Notes: generated by a model from the sequence alone, not told the origin. A stretch of 64,000 nt of DNA from Kiloniella majae (GCF_002118315.1 NZ_MTSZ01000001.1:124001-188000), one strand, 5' to 3'. Counted from the stretch's first letter, positions 44,131 to 53,319 are shown. A program made the numbers and translations.

Positions 44131-45627
44131 CTAATCCATGTTCGGGAAGGTAAAGACTGCCCCTTCCTTAATACCAGCAGGCCAACGTGTTGTGACCGTC
44201 TTTAGCCTTGTATAGAAACGCACACCTTCCGGACCATAGATGGAATGATCACCAAAGAGAGATCGTTTCCATCCGCCAAAGGAATGATAAGCTACTGGCA
44301 CGGGGATCGGCACATTCACACCAACCATCCCGACCTCAATATCATCTGCGAATGACCGCGCAGCATCACCATCACGTGTGAATATTGCGGTTCCGTTTCC
44401 GTACTCGTGCTTGTTGATCAGATCAACAGCATGATCGTAATCCTTGGCGCGCAAAACAGACAGAACAGGACCAAAGATTTCTTCTTTGTAGATCGTCATA
44501 TCATCGGTTACGCGGTCAAAAAGCGTTCCCCCGACAAAATAACCATCCTCATAGCCCTGCAATTTGAAGTTACGACCATCAACAACCAGATCAGCCCCCT
44601 GGGCAACGCCCTGATCAATATATCCCAGTACCTTTTCCTGGTGTGCCTTGGTAATAACCGGTCCCATATCCGCATCCACATCAGTGCTCGGCCCAATCCG
44701 CATGCTTTCGACACGTGGCTTGAGGATTTCAACCAGCTTATCCGCTGTCTCCTCACCAACAGGCACCGCAACAGAGATCGCCATACAACGTTCACCAGCA
44801 GAACCGTACCCTGCCCCCATCAAGGCATCAGCCGCTTTGTCCATATCAGCGTCCGGCATGATAATCATGTGGTTTTTCGCACCACCCAGCGCTTGGACAC
44901 GCTTGCCTTTTGCTGTTCCACGGGAATAGACATATTCCGCAATCGGCGTTGACCCTACAAAAGAAATAGCCTTCACATCGGGATGATCCAAAAGGGTATC
45001 GACAGCTTCTTTATCGCCGTGAACCACATTCAAGACACCATCCGGGAAGCCCGCTTTTTTAAAGAGATCCCAAATCAGCATCGGGGCTGATGGATCACGC
45101 TCGGATGGTTTGAGAACAAAGGTGTTACCCGCAGCAATAGCGATTGGGTACATCCAAAGCGGCACCATCGCGGGGAAGTTAAAAGGTGTAATGCCTGCAA
45201 CAACGCCAAGAGGTTGGCGATCTGAATAGCTATCGACTTGAGGCCCAACGTTTCTGCTGAACTCACCCTTTAAAAGCTGAGGAATACCACAAGCAAACTC
45301 TACCACTTCGATACCACGAGCTACTTCCCCCAAGGCATCGTCATGTGTCTTACCATGTTCGCGACTGATCTCACGCGCGATATCATCTGCATGAGCATCC
45401 AGTAATTCCTTGAAACGGAACATATAGCGTGCGCGTTTAAGCGGTGGCGTTGCCCCCCATTCTTTTGCAACAGCTTTGGCAGAAGCAACGGCTTCGTTTA
45501 CTTCATCAACTGTCGAAAGAGGTAACTCTGCAATCTGTTCACCCGTCGCAGGGTTAAAAATCTTAGAGCTTCGCGTACTTGAAGAAAGGCGCCGTTCGCC
45601 TGCGATTGCATTACTGATCCGTTCCAT
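44131..45627 (-). CDS. mmsA: CoA-acylating (methyl)malonate-semialdehyde dehydrogenase
   Basis: 498 residues from [15 protein letters not shown]; a GTG-rich GGTGGTGAA sequence precedes this ATG, and one at 45639 is also possible. Aldehyde-dehydrogenase fold with [27 protein letters not shown] and the catalytic Cys in [13 protein letters not shown]; MmsA-type residues replace the usual Glu general base. It converts malonate semialdehyde (from uracil) to acetyl-CoA and methylmalonate semialdehyde (from thymine or valine) to propionyl-CoA. This completes reductive pyrimidine breakdown after a transaminase that is not in the window. First gene of its transcript, opposite the RutR pair. Confidence 0.94.
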   Translation of the reverse strand: MERISNAIAGERRLSSSTRSSKIFNPATGEQIAELPLSTVDEVNEAVASAKAVAKEWGATPPLKRARYMFRFKELLDAHADDIAREISREHGKTHDDALGEVARGIEVVEFACGIPQLLKGEFSRNVGPQVDSYSDRQPLGVVAGITPFNFPAMVPLWMYPIAIAAGNTFVLKPSERDPSAPMLIWDLFKKAGFPDGVLNVVHGDKEAVDTLLDHPDVKAISFVGSTPIAEYVYSRGTAKGKRVQALGGAKNHMIIMPDADMDKAADALMGAGYGSAGERCMAISVAVPVGEETADKLVEILKPRVESMRIGPSTDVDADMGPVITKAHQEKVLGYIDQGVAQGADLVVDGRNFKLQGYEDGYFVGGTLFDRVTDDMTIYKEEIFGPVLSVLRAKDYDHAVDLINKHEYGNGTAIFTRDGDAARSFADDIEVGMVGVNVPIPVPVAYHSFGGWKRSLFGDHSIYGPEGVRFYTRLKTVTTRWPAGIKEGAVFTFPNMD

Positions 45628-45779
45628 TTCACCACCCATAAAGTCACTTAAGCGTTTGTTACGCTTATAAATTTGAACCTGTTATTCTCTACGCGCATCC
45701 AATGCACACGTCAGAAAACAACCTATGACAAGAGGCCGCAGGACAACGGGGGTGAAGGAAAAGATAATGTTTTACGTCA

Positions 45780-45797
45780 ATAACAAGAACCTGTTAT
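45780..45797. promoter_or_regulatory. inverted repeat upstream of mmsA
   Basis: ATAACA-N6-TGTTAT is a perfect inverted repeat. A related GAACCTGTTAT copy occurs at 45675-45685 close to the mmsA start. It is unlike the RutR operators further on. The 541-bp interval 45640-46180 contains no gene I can support. Confidence 0.4.
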
Positions 45798-46081
45798 CGC
45801 GTCATAAAAAGGTCAGCAGCTTAAGCGACAGACATAAATCGTTTTAAAGATTATTGTTCCGATTTTCCTGTTACTTAAATTTGAAGATAGCTTTGTAAAA
45901 AGCGCCTTCAACATACAGTCTTTGATCTCAGTTGTTGCCACCTATTTTATGCATGTACCTATACTCCCTGTACTACCGGTGTCTTCTGTCCCCGGCCTTG
46001 TTTTTATTTTGGCAGTTGTTTAACCTGCCTTTATAATTATTTACTTTATGGTCAATATTTAAGTGTATTTTTCTTAAATTC

Positions 46082-46097
46082 CTGACCATTTGGTCAA
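46082..46097. promoter_or_regulatory. RutR-type operator 1
   Basis: CTGACCATTTGGTCAA matches the E. coli RutR consensus TTGACCA-NN-TGGTCAA at all but the first base. A further half-site TGGTCAA lies at 46049-46055. Confidence 0.8.
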
Positions 46098-46114
46098 ATT
46101 AACGCTACTAAATC

Positions 46115-46130
46115 CTGACCATTTGGTCAA
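46115..46130. promoter_or_regulatory. RutR-type operator 2
   Basis: A second, identical CTGACCATTTGGTCAA, 33 bp (about three helical turns) from operator 1 and 51 bp before the first regulator's ATG. The phasing suggests cooperative binding and autoregulation. Confidence 0.8.
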
Positions 46131-46180
46131 CACTAAAAACACATGTCGGATCCCGTTTGGGCAACACGGCAGGAAACAAA

Positions 46181-46822
46181 ATGACAAAAGTGGAAAGAGC
46201 AATAAAATCAAACTCTAAGGCGAGTATTCGGCAGGAAAAAGAAAAGATAATTCTCAAGGCTGCAGAAAGTGTTTTTGCCGAGTATGGTTTTCGGGGAGCA
46301 ACGACAAGCATGATTGCTGAGCGGGCAAAAATGCCCAAAGCCAATCTGCACTATTATTTCCCAACAAAACAGGCCCTCTATCGTCAAGTTGTTGATAACA
46401 TTTTCAACATCTGGCTTCAGGCAGCGGATTCATTTGACGACTGCGACGATCCTGTCGAAGCCCTGACCAGATACATAGAGAAGAAGATGGATATATCCCG
46501 GGAAAACCCCATGGGGTCAAAAGTCTGGGCCAATGAAATTATCCGCCGCGCGCCCGTTATTCAGGACTATCTTGAAACCACCTTGAAAGATTGGACGGAA
46601 TCAAGAGTATCAGTCATTCAACGCTGGATAGATCAGGGTCGTATCAACCCGGTCGATCCCCACTATCTGCTCTACATGATCTGGTCAACGACACAACACT
46701 ATGCCGATTTCAATCATCAGATCGAAACCCTGAACGGGGGCACTCCTTTGAGTGATACGCAATACCAAACGGCAAAAGACAATGCTATAGAGATCATCCT
46801 CAAGGGTATCGGAGCCCGATAG
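46181..46822 (+). CDS. TetR-family regulator, divergent RutR paralogue
   Basis: 213 residues from MTKVERAIKS; AGGAAA precedes this ATG by 4 nt, so the longer frame from 46157 is rejected. The N-terminal helix-turn-helix is GATTSMIAERAKMPKANLHYYFPTKQALY. The C-terminal domain has the RutR-type segment HYLLYMIWSTTQHYADF near the end. It shares this architecture with the next gene but differs across the ligand domain. It follows two RutR operators and is 43 bp upstream of the second regulator. It may sense a different pyrimidine-pathway intermediate such as beta-alanine or a dihydropyrimidine; this is inference. Confidence 0.9.
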   Translation: MTKVERAIKSNSKASIRQEKEKIILKAAESVFAEYGFRGATTSMIAERAKMPKANLHYYFPTKQALYRQVVDNIFNIWLQAADSFDDCDDPVEALTRYIEKKMDISRENPMGSKVWANEIIRRAPVIQDYLETTLKDWTESRVSVIQRWIDQGRINPVDPHYLLYMIWSTTQHYADFNHQIETLNGGTPLSDTQYQTAKDNAIEIILKGIGAR

Positions 46823-46871
46823 GTTAAAATTTGTCCGATAATTTGATATTTGAGAGAAGAAGTAAGTGGTT

Positions 46872-47507
46872 ATGAACCCAAGAGCCGGTCAGACAAAAAA
46901 GCGTACACGTATACAGGCTAAGAATGAAGCCAAGATCCTGGAAGCTGCGCTGGATATCTTTGCGACCTTTGGCTTCCGAGGGACAACCATCGACCAGATT
47001 GCCCAGAAAGCAGAGATGTCGAAACCAAACCTTCTCTACTATTTCCGCCGTAAAGAAGACATCTACATTTCTGTTTTAGAACGAACACTGGATGAATGGC
47101 TCACCCCGCTAACAGAACTTGATCCAGATGGCGATCCCATTAAGGAAATTGGCAAATACACAAGCCTGAAGCTACAGATGTCACAGAATGATCCAACGGC
47201 ATCACGGCTTTTTGCCAACGAAATCCTTCACGGCGCGCCAATGATTGAACACGTTCTCAAAGGATCACTAAAGGATCTGGTCGACGAAAAAGCTGCTGTC
47301 ATTCACCATTGGGTCAAATCCGGAAAACTTACCAAGGTTGATCCCTACCATCTTATTTTCATGATCTGGGCAACAACACAGCACTATGCTGATTTTAAAA
47401 TACAGATGCGGGCGATATTGGGCGACGAAGTTGATCAAGCAGATTATTTCGAGAAGGCTGGCAATACAATCAGCACCGTCTTCTTCGAGGGCATCAAACC
47501 AAGATAA
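46872..47507 (+). CDS. rutR: RutR-like pyrimidine-responsive TetR regulator
   Basis: 211 residues (ATG 46872; a GTG at 46866 is also possible). It follows E. coli RutR closely: FATFGFRGTTIDQIAQKAEMSKPNLLYYF, ASRLFANEILHGAPM, KAAVIHHWVKSGKL, HLIFMIWATTQHYADF and a C-terminal EGIKPR. RutR binds uracil or thymine and releases operators TTGACCA-NN-TGGTCAA, two of which precede this gene pair. It is co-transcribed with the divergent paralogue. Targets probably include mmsA, preTA and hydA; only the autoregulatory sites are visible as consensus matches. Confidence 0.93.
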   Translation: MNPRAGQTKKRTRIQAKNEAKILEAALDIFATFGFRGTTIDQIAQKAEMSKPNLLYYFRRKEDIYISVLERTLDEWLTPLTELDPDGDPIKEIGKYTSLKLQMSQNDPTASRLFANEILHGAPMIEHVLKGSLKDLVDEKAAVIHHWVKSGKLTKVDPYHLIFMIWATTQHYADFKIQMRAILGDEVDQADYFEKAGNTISTVFFEGIKPR

Positions 47508-47523
47508 ACCCTTTCAGGGCTTT
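47506..47523. terminator. small hairpin between rutR and EamA gene
   Basis: AAACCCT and AGGGCTTT form a short stem around TTC just after the rutR stop, between convergent genes. The stem is weak. Confidence 0.35.
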
Positions 47524-47556
47524 GCTATTACTTGGCCCAATTAACCCTCAACTTCA

Positions 47557-48555
47557 TTATCTCGGAGATTGATCAGCACTGCGCTGTAAAAATACCATCG
47601 CCGACGCCGTAATAATCGCGCCGATAATCAGCTTAATATCAGGTACCGAACCAGAAACGATACTTTGGATGGCAAGAACAATTGCCGGTGTTAAAAATGT
47701 GTAGGCCATGACCTTTGCGGCTGGCAGTCGAAAGCTTGCAAACTTGAGCAAATAAAAAGACAAAGCAGTGTTGCATAACGCCAGATAGACAATCGCCGCA
47801 TAGATGGACCAATCGAGCTGGAGCCAAGGACTTTTTTGTATATCCTCAAACCCATAGATACCCAGTAAAATCACCCCGGCAATAAGTGTCCAGAACGTCA
47901 GAACCAATAGATTTTCGCCGCCATGATATTTACGGACGAACGGCGAATAGGCACTGTAGCTAAAACACCCGATCAAGAAAATCAGCTCCCCTTTACCAAG
48001 AGAAAAGTTGAGCAAATTTTCAATATTGCCATCAAAAACAATCCAGATCGCGCCAAGAGCCGCGATGATCAATCCACCCCACAAGCGAATTGTTGTACGT
48101 TGCCCCAACAAAAAGAAAGCGATGACTGCCGTCATCATCGGAATAAGAGTAAAAACGGCCCCAAGGTTAACCGGACTACCCCAGCGAAGACCTTCGAACA
48201 TGGTAATAAAAAACACAACCAGTAGAAAACCAAGCCAAAAATATTTGAGGAGTAAAAGTGGTCCCGGCCCCGATTTCTGCCACGGCAATTGCTTTTTTAC
48301 CAACAGAAGTATGCCAAAGGCACAAGATGCAATAACAAACCGCAGGAATGTAAGAGCACTTGGATCAAGCGCATGGGTTATCGCTGAACCAACAGGAAAA
48401 GATGTGCTGACAAAAAAGATAAACAGCAACATGGCAACATGCGCTGTTCGAGTATTTGATGTCTGATTATCTGAGTTTTGGGATAGCGCTGAAGCTTCCG
48501 GGGTAGATCTGACTGACACGCTATCTTCCTTTAATGGCTCGATAATTCTTTTCAA
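47557..48555 (-). CDS. EamA-family (DMT superfamily) transporter
   Basis: 332 residues with about ten transmembrane helices in two EamA repeats, preceded by a ~38-residue polar N terminus. ALTFLRFVIASCAFGILLL marks the first repeat and LALCNTALSFYLLKFASFRLPAAKVMAYTFLTPAIV the second. It lies 53 bp downstream of preA on the same strand and so is likely part of preT-preA-eamA. Export of an amino acid such as beta-alanine, or of a pathway intermediate, is possible but unsupported. It is not closely similar to the EamA protein at 8108-8995. Confidence 0.85.
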   Translation of the reverse strand: MKRIIEPLKEDSVSVRSTPEASALSQNSDNQTSNTRTAHVAMLLFIFFVSTSFPVGSAITHALDPSALTFLRFVIASCAFGILLLVKKQLPWQKSGPGPLLLLKYFWLGFLLVVFFITMFEGLRWGSPVNLGAVFTLIPMMTAVIAFFLLGQRTTIRLWGGLIIAALGAIWIVFDGNIENLLNFSLGKGELIFLIGCFSYSAYSPFVRKYHGGENLLVLTFWTLIAGVILLGIYGFEDIQKSPWLQLDWSIYAAIVYLALCNTALSFYLLKFASFRLPAAKVMAYTFLTPAIVLAIQSIVSGSVPDIKLIIGAIITASAMVFLQRSADQSPR

Positions 48556-48608
48556 GCCCGAAAAAACCAGGCCACGAAAGATAACGCGTCAGATAAAAAT
48601 TACCAGAT

Positions 48609-49916
48609 CTATTCTGCTGCTTTCACCGCAGAGGGGTTGTTTGGATGTGTGGTCCAATTTGCGTAATCAGGATCAATCGGCTTATTTGTCCGCGGATCAC
48701 TGCCTTCTGTCATTTGCTCCATGGTAATACAATCTTCCACAGGACATACACTAACGCAGAGGTTACACCCAACGCATTCGTCATCGATCACTTCGAATTT
48801 GCGTACACCATCAACCATTGAAGTGATCGCCTGGTGGGACGTATCTTCACAGGCAATATGGCAACGACCACACTTGATACATGCATCCTGATCAATTTTA
48901 GCTTTGGCGATATAGTTCAGGTTCAAATACTGCCAGTCCGTCACATTCGGTACAGCACGACCAATAAAATCATCCAGCTTGTCGTATCCCTGCTCATCCA
49001 TCCAATTTGACAGGCCAGCATTTAGTTCTTCAATGATTTTAAAACCGTAGGTCATAGCAGCTGTACAAACCTGAACAGAACCAGATCCCAGTGCCATAAA
49101 CTCGGCTGCATCTTTCCACGTAGTAACACCACCTATACCAGAGATTGGCAGACCATGCGTTTCAGGATCACGTGCAATTTCGGAAACCATACTTAAAGCG
49201 ATAGGCTTCACAGCAGGCCCACAATAACCACCGTGCGTCCCTTTGCCATCAACAGTTGGATTTGGCGCCATTGCGTCAAGATCAATAGATACGATGGAGT
49301 TAATCGTATTGATAAGGGACACAGCATCAGCACCGCCGCGATGCGCTGCTCGTGCCGATTGTCTGATATCTGATATATTTGGTGTCAACTTAACGATAAC
49401 CGGAAGATCTGAATGAGTTTTACACCAACGTGTTACCATCTCGACATATTCAGGAACCTGACCGACTGCAGCCCCCATTCCACGCTCTGACATTCCATGC
49501 GGACAGCCAAAATTTAACTCAACGCCATCACATCCTGTTTCTTCAACACGCTTTAGGATGTCAATCCAGCTCTGCTCTTCACAGGGGACCATCAAAGAGA
49601 CAATCAATGCTCTGTCCGGCCAGTTCTTTTTTACCCGGGTAATCTCTTCCAGATTGGTTTCCAATGAACGATCTGTAATCAACTCAATATTATTTAAGCC
49701 AAGTAGACGACGATCCGGACCGTGGATAGCCCCATACCGAGGGCCATTCACATTCACAACGGGATCACCTTCTCCCAATGTCTTCCAAACCACGCCGCCC
49801 CAGCCAGCTTCGAAGGCTCGCACGACGTTGTATTCTTTATCTGTTGGCGGCGCAGATGCTAACCAGTAGGGGTTCGGAGATTTAATTCCGAGGAAATTGC
49901 AACTAATATCAGCCAT
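48609..49916 (-). CDS. preA: NAD-dependent dihydropyrimidine dehydrogenase, subunit PreA
   Basis: 435 residues. FMN-binding TIM barrel of the dihydroorotate-dehydrogenase type (about 1-310): NPYWLASAPPTDK, a substrate loop with NFGCPHGMSERGMGAAVGQ and ISGIGGVTTWKDAAEFM at the phosphate end. The C-terminal ferredoxin domain has two 4Fe-4S motifs, CIKCGRCHIAC and CVGCNLCVSVC. It reduces uracil and thymine to 5,6-dihydropyrimidines with electrons passed from PreT. It follows preT by 97 bp, a gap that contains a 9-bp hairpin (49952-49984). Confidence 0.95.
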   Translation of the reverse strand: MADISCNFLGIKSPNPYWLASAPPTDKEYNVVRAFEAGWGGVVWKTLGEGDPVVNVNGPRYGAIHGPDRRLLGLNNIELITDRSLETNLEEITRVKKNWPDRALIVSLMVPCEEQSWIDILKRVEETGCDGVELNFGCPHGMSERGMGAAVGQVPEYVEMVTRWCKTHSDLPVIVKLTPNISDIRQSARAAHRGGADAVSLINTINSIVSIDLDAMAPNPTVDGKGTHGGYCGPAVKPIALSMVSEIARDPETHGLPISGIGGVTTWKDAAEFMALGSGSVQVCTAAMTYGFKIIEELNAGLSNWMDEQGYDKLDDFIGRAVPNVTDWQYLNLNYIAKAKIDQDACIKCGRCHIACEDTSHQAITSMVDGVRKFEVIDDECVGCNLCVSVCPVEDCITMEQMTEGSDPRTNKPIDPDYANWTTHPNNPSAVKAAE

Positions 49917-49951
49917 AATCTTGTTCCTTAAATAAGGAGTGTCGTAAGAGC

Positions 49952-49984
49952 GGGAATATCCAAAAGCCCATTATTGATATTCCC
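49952..49984 (-). other. intercistronic hairpin between preT and preA
   Basis: GGGAATATC (49952-49960) pairs perfectly with GATATTCCC (49976-49984) around 15 nt. There is no U run after it in the direction of transcription, so an mRNA-stability or attenuation role is more likely than full termination. Confidence 0.45.
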
Positions 49985-50013
49985 AAAGGGATAAGCAGTA
50001 GCCAGCGACTGTG

Positions 50014-51369
50014 TTAAGCGCTCAGCACATCATTGATTGCTTCAGCAGCAACCTTTCCGTCTTCTACTGCTGCAACGGTGAGATCTTCACCACCTGCAAT
50101 ACAATCCCCTCCGGCCCAGACATCACCCAGGCTGGTACGGCGATTTTCATCAACCCTTATACGACCACTATCCAGTTCAATTGCTTCGGCAGATCCGTTC
50201 AACGGCGCGGCAACAAAGTTCTGACCAATTGCCTTGAACACCATATCGGCCTCCAACGTCAGTGTTTCGCCAGTACCGGACAAAGAACCATTTTTACTTT
50301 CCGTATACTCACATTCAATGGCAACAACCTTGCCATCCTCACCGATCAACTTGTTCGGTTTGATCCAGTGGCGGATCGTAACACCGTTGGTTTGTGCCAG
50401 TTCCTGTTCGTATTCACTGGCATTCATCTGTTCCTTGCCACGACGATAGAGAATGGTCACTTCCTCGGCGCCTAGCAGCTTGGTTTGAACAGCCGCATCA
50501 ACTGCGGTCATACCACCACCTATAACAACCACTTTTCGACCAACGGAAATTTTCGACAGATCCGTTGCCTGACGTAGATCGGCAATGTAGGAAACAGCAT
50601 CGACGACGCCATCAAGGTCTTCACCTTCGGCACGTAATGCATTGATACCCGCAAGACCCATTCCCAAAAAGACAGCATCAAAATTTTGTCTGAGATCAGC
50701 AAGAGAAATTGTCTCGCCCAGACGATTACCGTTTTCAATCGTTATCCCGCCAATAGAGAGCAGGAATTCAACTTCCTTTTGCGCGAAGTTATCAACAGAT
50801 TTATAGGCGGCAATACCGTATTCGTTCAGGCCTCCAGCCTTTTCACGGGCATCATAGACAACCACGTCATGTCCATGCATTGCCAGACGATGTGCACAAG
50901 AAAGTCCCGCCGGACCAGCACCAACGACAGCAACACGCTTGCCGGTAAGTGCCGCTCGCTTGAAGATCTTATCTCCGTCTTCTAGTAGGTGATCAGTCGC
51001 AAAACGTTGGAGCAGACCGATTTTAACAGGCTTGCCCTCTGCTTCTTCACGAACACACGCTTGTTCACATAACGTTTCTGTTGGACAAACGCGAGCACAC
51101 ATACCGCCAAGGATATTCTGTTCAAAAATCGTCTTCGCAGATCCTTTTGGATTGTCGGCTGCAATCTGACGAATGAACATAGGAATATCGATAGATGTCG
51201 GACATGCAACAGTACACGGTGCATCGTAACAAAAATAGCAACGATCTGCTTCGACAAAGGCTTCGTGCTTACTAAGTGGCGGATGGATATCACTAAAATT
51301 CTTGCTGTAGTCTTCATCTTCAAGACGGCTAGACTGGATATCGGGCCGACTACCGGCGTTGGTACTCAT
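50014..51369 (-). CDS. preT: dihydropyrimidine dehydrogenase, NAD(P)/FAD subunit PreT
   Basis: 451 residues, GltD-like. The N-terminal 4Fe-4S domain has the cysteine-rich CYFCYDAPCTVACPTSID and GGMCARVCPTETLCEQAC segments. An FAD-binding GAGPAGLSCAHRLA motif lies near 150 and an NAD(P)-binding GGGMTAVDAA motif near 285; AGGDCIAGGEDL closes the FAD site. It oxidises NADH and feeds PreA. First gene of preT-preA. The 321 bp upstream, shared with a divergent binding-protein gene, hold a 16-bp palindrome and no other feature I can support. Confidence 0.95.
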   Translation of the reverse strand: MSTNAGSRPDIQSSRLEDEDYSKNFSDIHPPLSKHEAFVEADRCYFCYDAPCTVACPTSIDIPMFIRQIAADNPKGSAKTIFEQNILGGMCARVCPTETLCEQACVREEAEGKPVKIGLLQRFATDHLLEDGDKIFKRAALTGKRVAVVGAGPAGLSCAHRLAMHGHDVVVYDAREKAGGLNEYGIAAYKSVDNFAQKEVEFLLSIGGITIENGNRLGETISLADLRQNFDAVFLGMGLAGINALRAEGEDLDGVVDAVSYIADLRQATDLSKISVGRKVVVIGGGMTAVDAAVQTKLLGAEEVTILYRRGKEQMNASEYEQELAQTNGVTIRHWIKPNKLIGEDGKVVAIECEYTESKNGSLSGTGETLTLEADMVFKAIGQNFVAAPLNGSAEAIELDSGRIRVDENRRTSLGDVWAGGDCIAGGEDLTVAAVEDGKVAAEAINDVLSA

Positions 51370-51493
51370 CCATAATCTCCCTGACGTATATGTAATTATT
51401 ATACTTTTGACGTAAGATCCGCCCTCTTGTGGGGTGGTATCTATCCCTGTTTGGTATAATTCTAAGGTGAAATAACCGCGCTAGTCAATTTTT

Positions 51494-51509
51494 TTTATCA
51501 TTTGATAAA
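51494..51509. promoter_or_regulatory. TTTATCA-NN-TGATAAA palindrome upstream of preT
   Basis: A perfect 7-2-7 inverted repeat, the same geometry as the RutR operator and matching it at five of seven positions per arm. It lies about 125-140 bp upstream of the preT start in AT-rich DNA. Confidence 0.45.
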
Positions 51510-51690
51510 TTTTTTATTATTTCACGATTACAAAATGAGCAATTTAGAACCGGGAAGCATATAGTTTATAGTATTTTATTGCGGCATTTTATTCCGTTAT
51601 TTTATGGTTAACATTTGTCCGCTACAATTTCATTGCTTGTTGGTCCATTGCCAGTTGACAATATAAGGGGGCAATAAAAGGCTATGATAA

Positions 51691-52485
51691 ATGTTAGCGA
51701 TAGGAAGTGCCCGTAGAGCCCGGAACATTTCAAGCTCTATAAACATTCCGGTTTTTATGTATATTCTGGGTATTTTATTAAGCCCCTTCTTACTCCTGAA
51801 ACCTGTCATCGCTGATGAGAAGATAAGATACGGCATCTCTCATTGGCCGCCCTATAGCATGACCGAGCAATCTCAAATTTCCGGCATTAACTACGATGTC
51901 GGACTGGAGATGGAAAAACGCCTCGGCGTTGAATTCGACATAAGAGTTTGCCCCTTTAAACGATGCCTTCTCGAGCTGGAAAGCGGCGCACTGGATCTGT
52001 TTTCCGGTGTCGCAAAAAACGCCGACCGCGAAAAATATATGGCCTATTCCTCCCCTCCCTATTCAGCGGTATCAGTTGTTTTCTATGTCCGGAATGGAGA
52101 GGCAGGCATTTTAAAAAACTATGATGATCTTTATAAACTTCGGGTTGGCTATGTTGCCAAATCCCATTACTTTGATCCCTTTAACAAGGATGAAACGATC
52201 CCTAAAGTCGATGTCGATAAAGAACAGCGATTACTTCCCATGCTCAATTCCAACCGCATTGATACCTATGTCGGAACAGACCCCAATGCATCCTATGAAG
52301 TTCTAACCATGGGCTTTAAAGGGAAGTTGGAAAAAGCACAGTACAATCCCAATGTCGAAGTGCCTCTCTATTTTGCCATGTCCCGCAAATCAAAGCATCT
52401 GGCTATTATCGACCATGTCGGTCAAGTCGTTCAAGACATGCACGATGACGGCACAATGAAGCGAATACACAATAAATATCAGTGA
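51691..52485 (+). CDS. orphan periplasmic amino-acid-type solute-binding protein (SBP_bac_3)
   Basis: 264 residues. A hydrophobic stretch (about 19-40, ending PVIADEKIRYG) is the export signal. The start could be 51691 or Met23 at 51757; the second gives a more standard signal peptide. The family is shown by ISHWPPYSMTE, GINYDVGLEMEKRLGVEFD, GALDLFSGVAKNADREKYMAYSSPPY and a C-terminal HDDGTMKRIHNKY. Two cysteines (VCPFKRCLLE) could form a disulfide. No permease or ATPase gene is adjacent, so it may serve a transporter elsewhere or a sensor. It converges on the Lrp-type gene and is close to the D-amino-acid genes. Confidence 0.85.
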   Translation: MLAIGSARRARNISSSINIPVFMYILGILLSPFLLLKPVIADEKIRYGISHWPPYSMTEQSQISGINYDVGLEMEKRLGVEFDIRVCPFKRCLLELESGALDLFSGVAKNADREKYMAYSSPPYSAVSVVFYVRNGEAGILKNYDDLYKLRVGYVAKSHYFDPFNKDETIPKVDVDKEQRLLPMLNSNRIDTYVGTDPNASYEVLTMGFKGKLEKAQYNPNVEVPLYFAMSRKSKHLAIIDHVGQVVQDMHDDGTMKRIHNKYQ

Positions 52486-52506
52486 CCATAGGCTAGGATG
52501 ACTTTT

Positions 52507-52971
52507 CTAGAGATTATCACCAACCGGATACCCACGCCATGGCCGTACCGTGCGCAAGGTAAAGTTCGATTGCATATGTGCCACGCCCGGTAAACGGGAC
52601 AAGGCCGATCTGTGAATACGTTCATAGTCGGCAACATTCTTGGCGACAATCCTCAAGAGATAATCCGCCTGCCCCGCCATAAAATAACATTCCGATATTT
52701 CAGGGGTTGCCTTAACAGCCGTTTCAAACTTATCAAAAGCCTCTTCACTTTGGGATGTCAGGGTTATCTCCATGAAAATCTCGATGGAATAACCCAAAGC
52801 CTTGGGATCAAGCCTTGCGACATAACCCGCAATCTGACCGCCAGTTTCCAAAATTTTCACACGACGATGACAGGCAGAGGGGGAAAGACCGACTTCGTCC
52901 GCCAAGGTAGCGATTGGTATTCTGCAATCCTTTTGAATAGCTGTAAGAATTTTCGCATCAATCTTATCCAT
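52507..52971 (-). CDS. Lrp/AsnC-family transcriptional regulator
   Basis: 154 residues from MDKIDAKILTAIQKD; AGGAAAA lies upstream of this ATG, so the longer frame to 52998 is not used. The helix-turn-helix is IATLADEVGLSPSACHRRVKILE. The C-terminal RAM domain (about 65-150) has the conserved YFMAGQADYLLRIVAKNVADYERIH effector region. It is divergent from dgcN-dgcA with a 428-bp intergenic region rich in GAATTTTATTC-like sites. An amino-acid effector, possibly a D-amino acid, is an inference from position. Confidence 0.92.
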   Translation of the reverse strand: MDKIDAKILTAIQKDCRIPIATLADEVGLSPSACHRRVKILETGGQIAGYVARLDPKALGYSIEIFMEITLTSQSEEAFDKFETAVKATPEISECYFMAGQADYLLRIVAKNVADYERIHRSALSRLPGVAHMQSNFTLRTVRPWRGYPVGDNL

Positions 52972-53003
52972 AGAATATTTTCCTGACTTAATCTTCAATA
53001 TTC

Positions 53004-53045
53004 GAATTTTATTCCAAAATTAAAATCACATATACTAAAATTTAG
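53004..53045. promoter_or_regulatory. AT-rich inverted repeats, candidate Lrp-family sites
   Basis: GAAT-TTT-ATTC (53004-53014) and CTAAA-A-TTTAG (53035-53045) are perfect odd-centred inverted repeats 31 bp apart, about three helical turns, just upstream of the Lrp-type gene. This fits multimeric Lrp/AsnC binding. Confidence 0.45.
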
Positions 53046-53319
53046 GAAACATTACGAGTTCAATTTTGTCATAATATTCGCGAAATTGGCCGATACCAGT
53101 AATACTAAAACTGTCCCGACAAGTGATTACCCAATATCACGCCCGAATTTCAGGGGTGCAGTAAGACATTGGTTGAAGGTTCAAAAAAGAAGTCTATTCT
53201 GTCTTTGAATGAATTCTCGTCTGAGGTTAGGATTACCGATCAAAATAAAGGATCGTTGATCCAAATCTTTCGGGATATTCAGGGAAATCGCAAAAGAGTA
53301 GCTTCCGGCAACCGTCCAG

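Noticed and set aside
44407-44952. 181-codon plus-strand open frame
   Set aside because: Opposite mmsA, including its catalytic region; composition is that of a reverse shadow.
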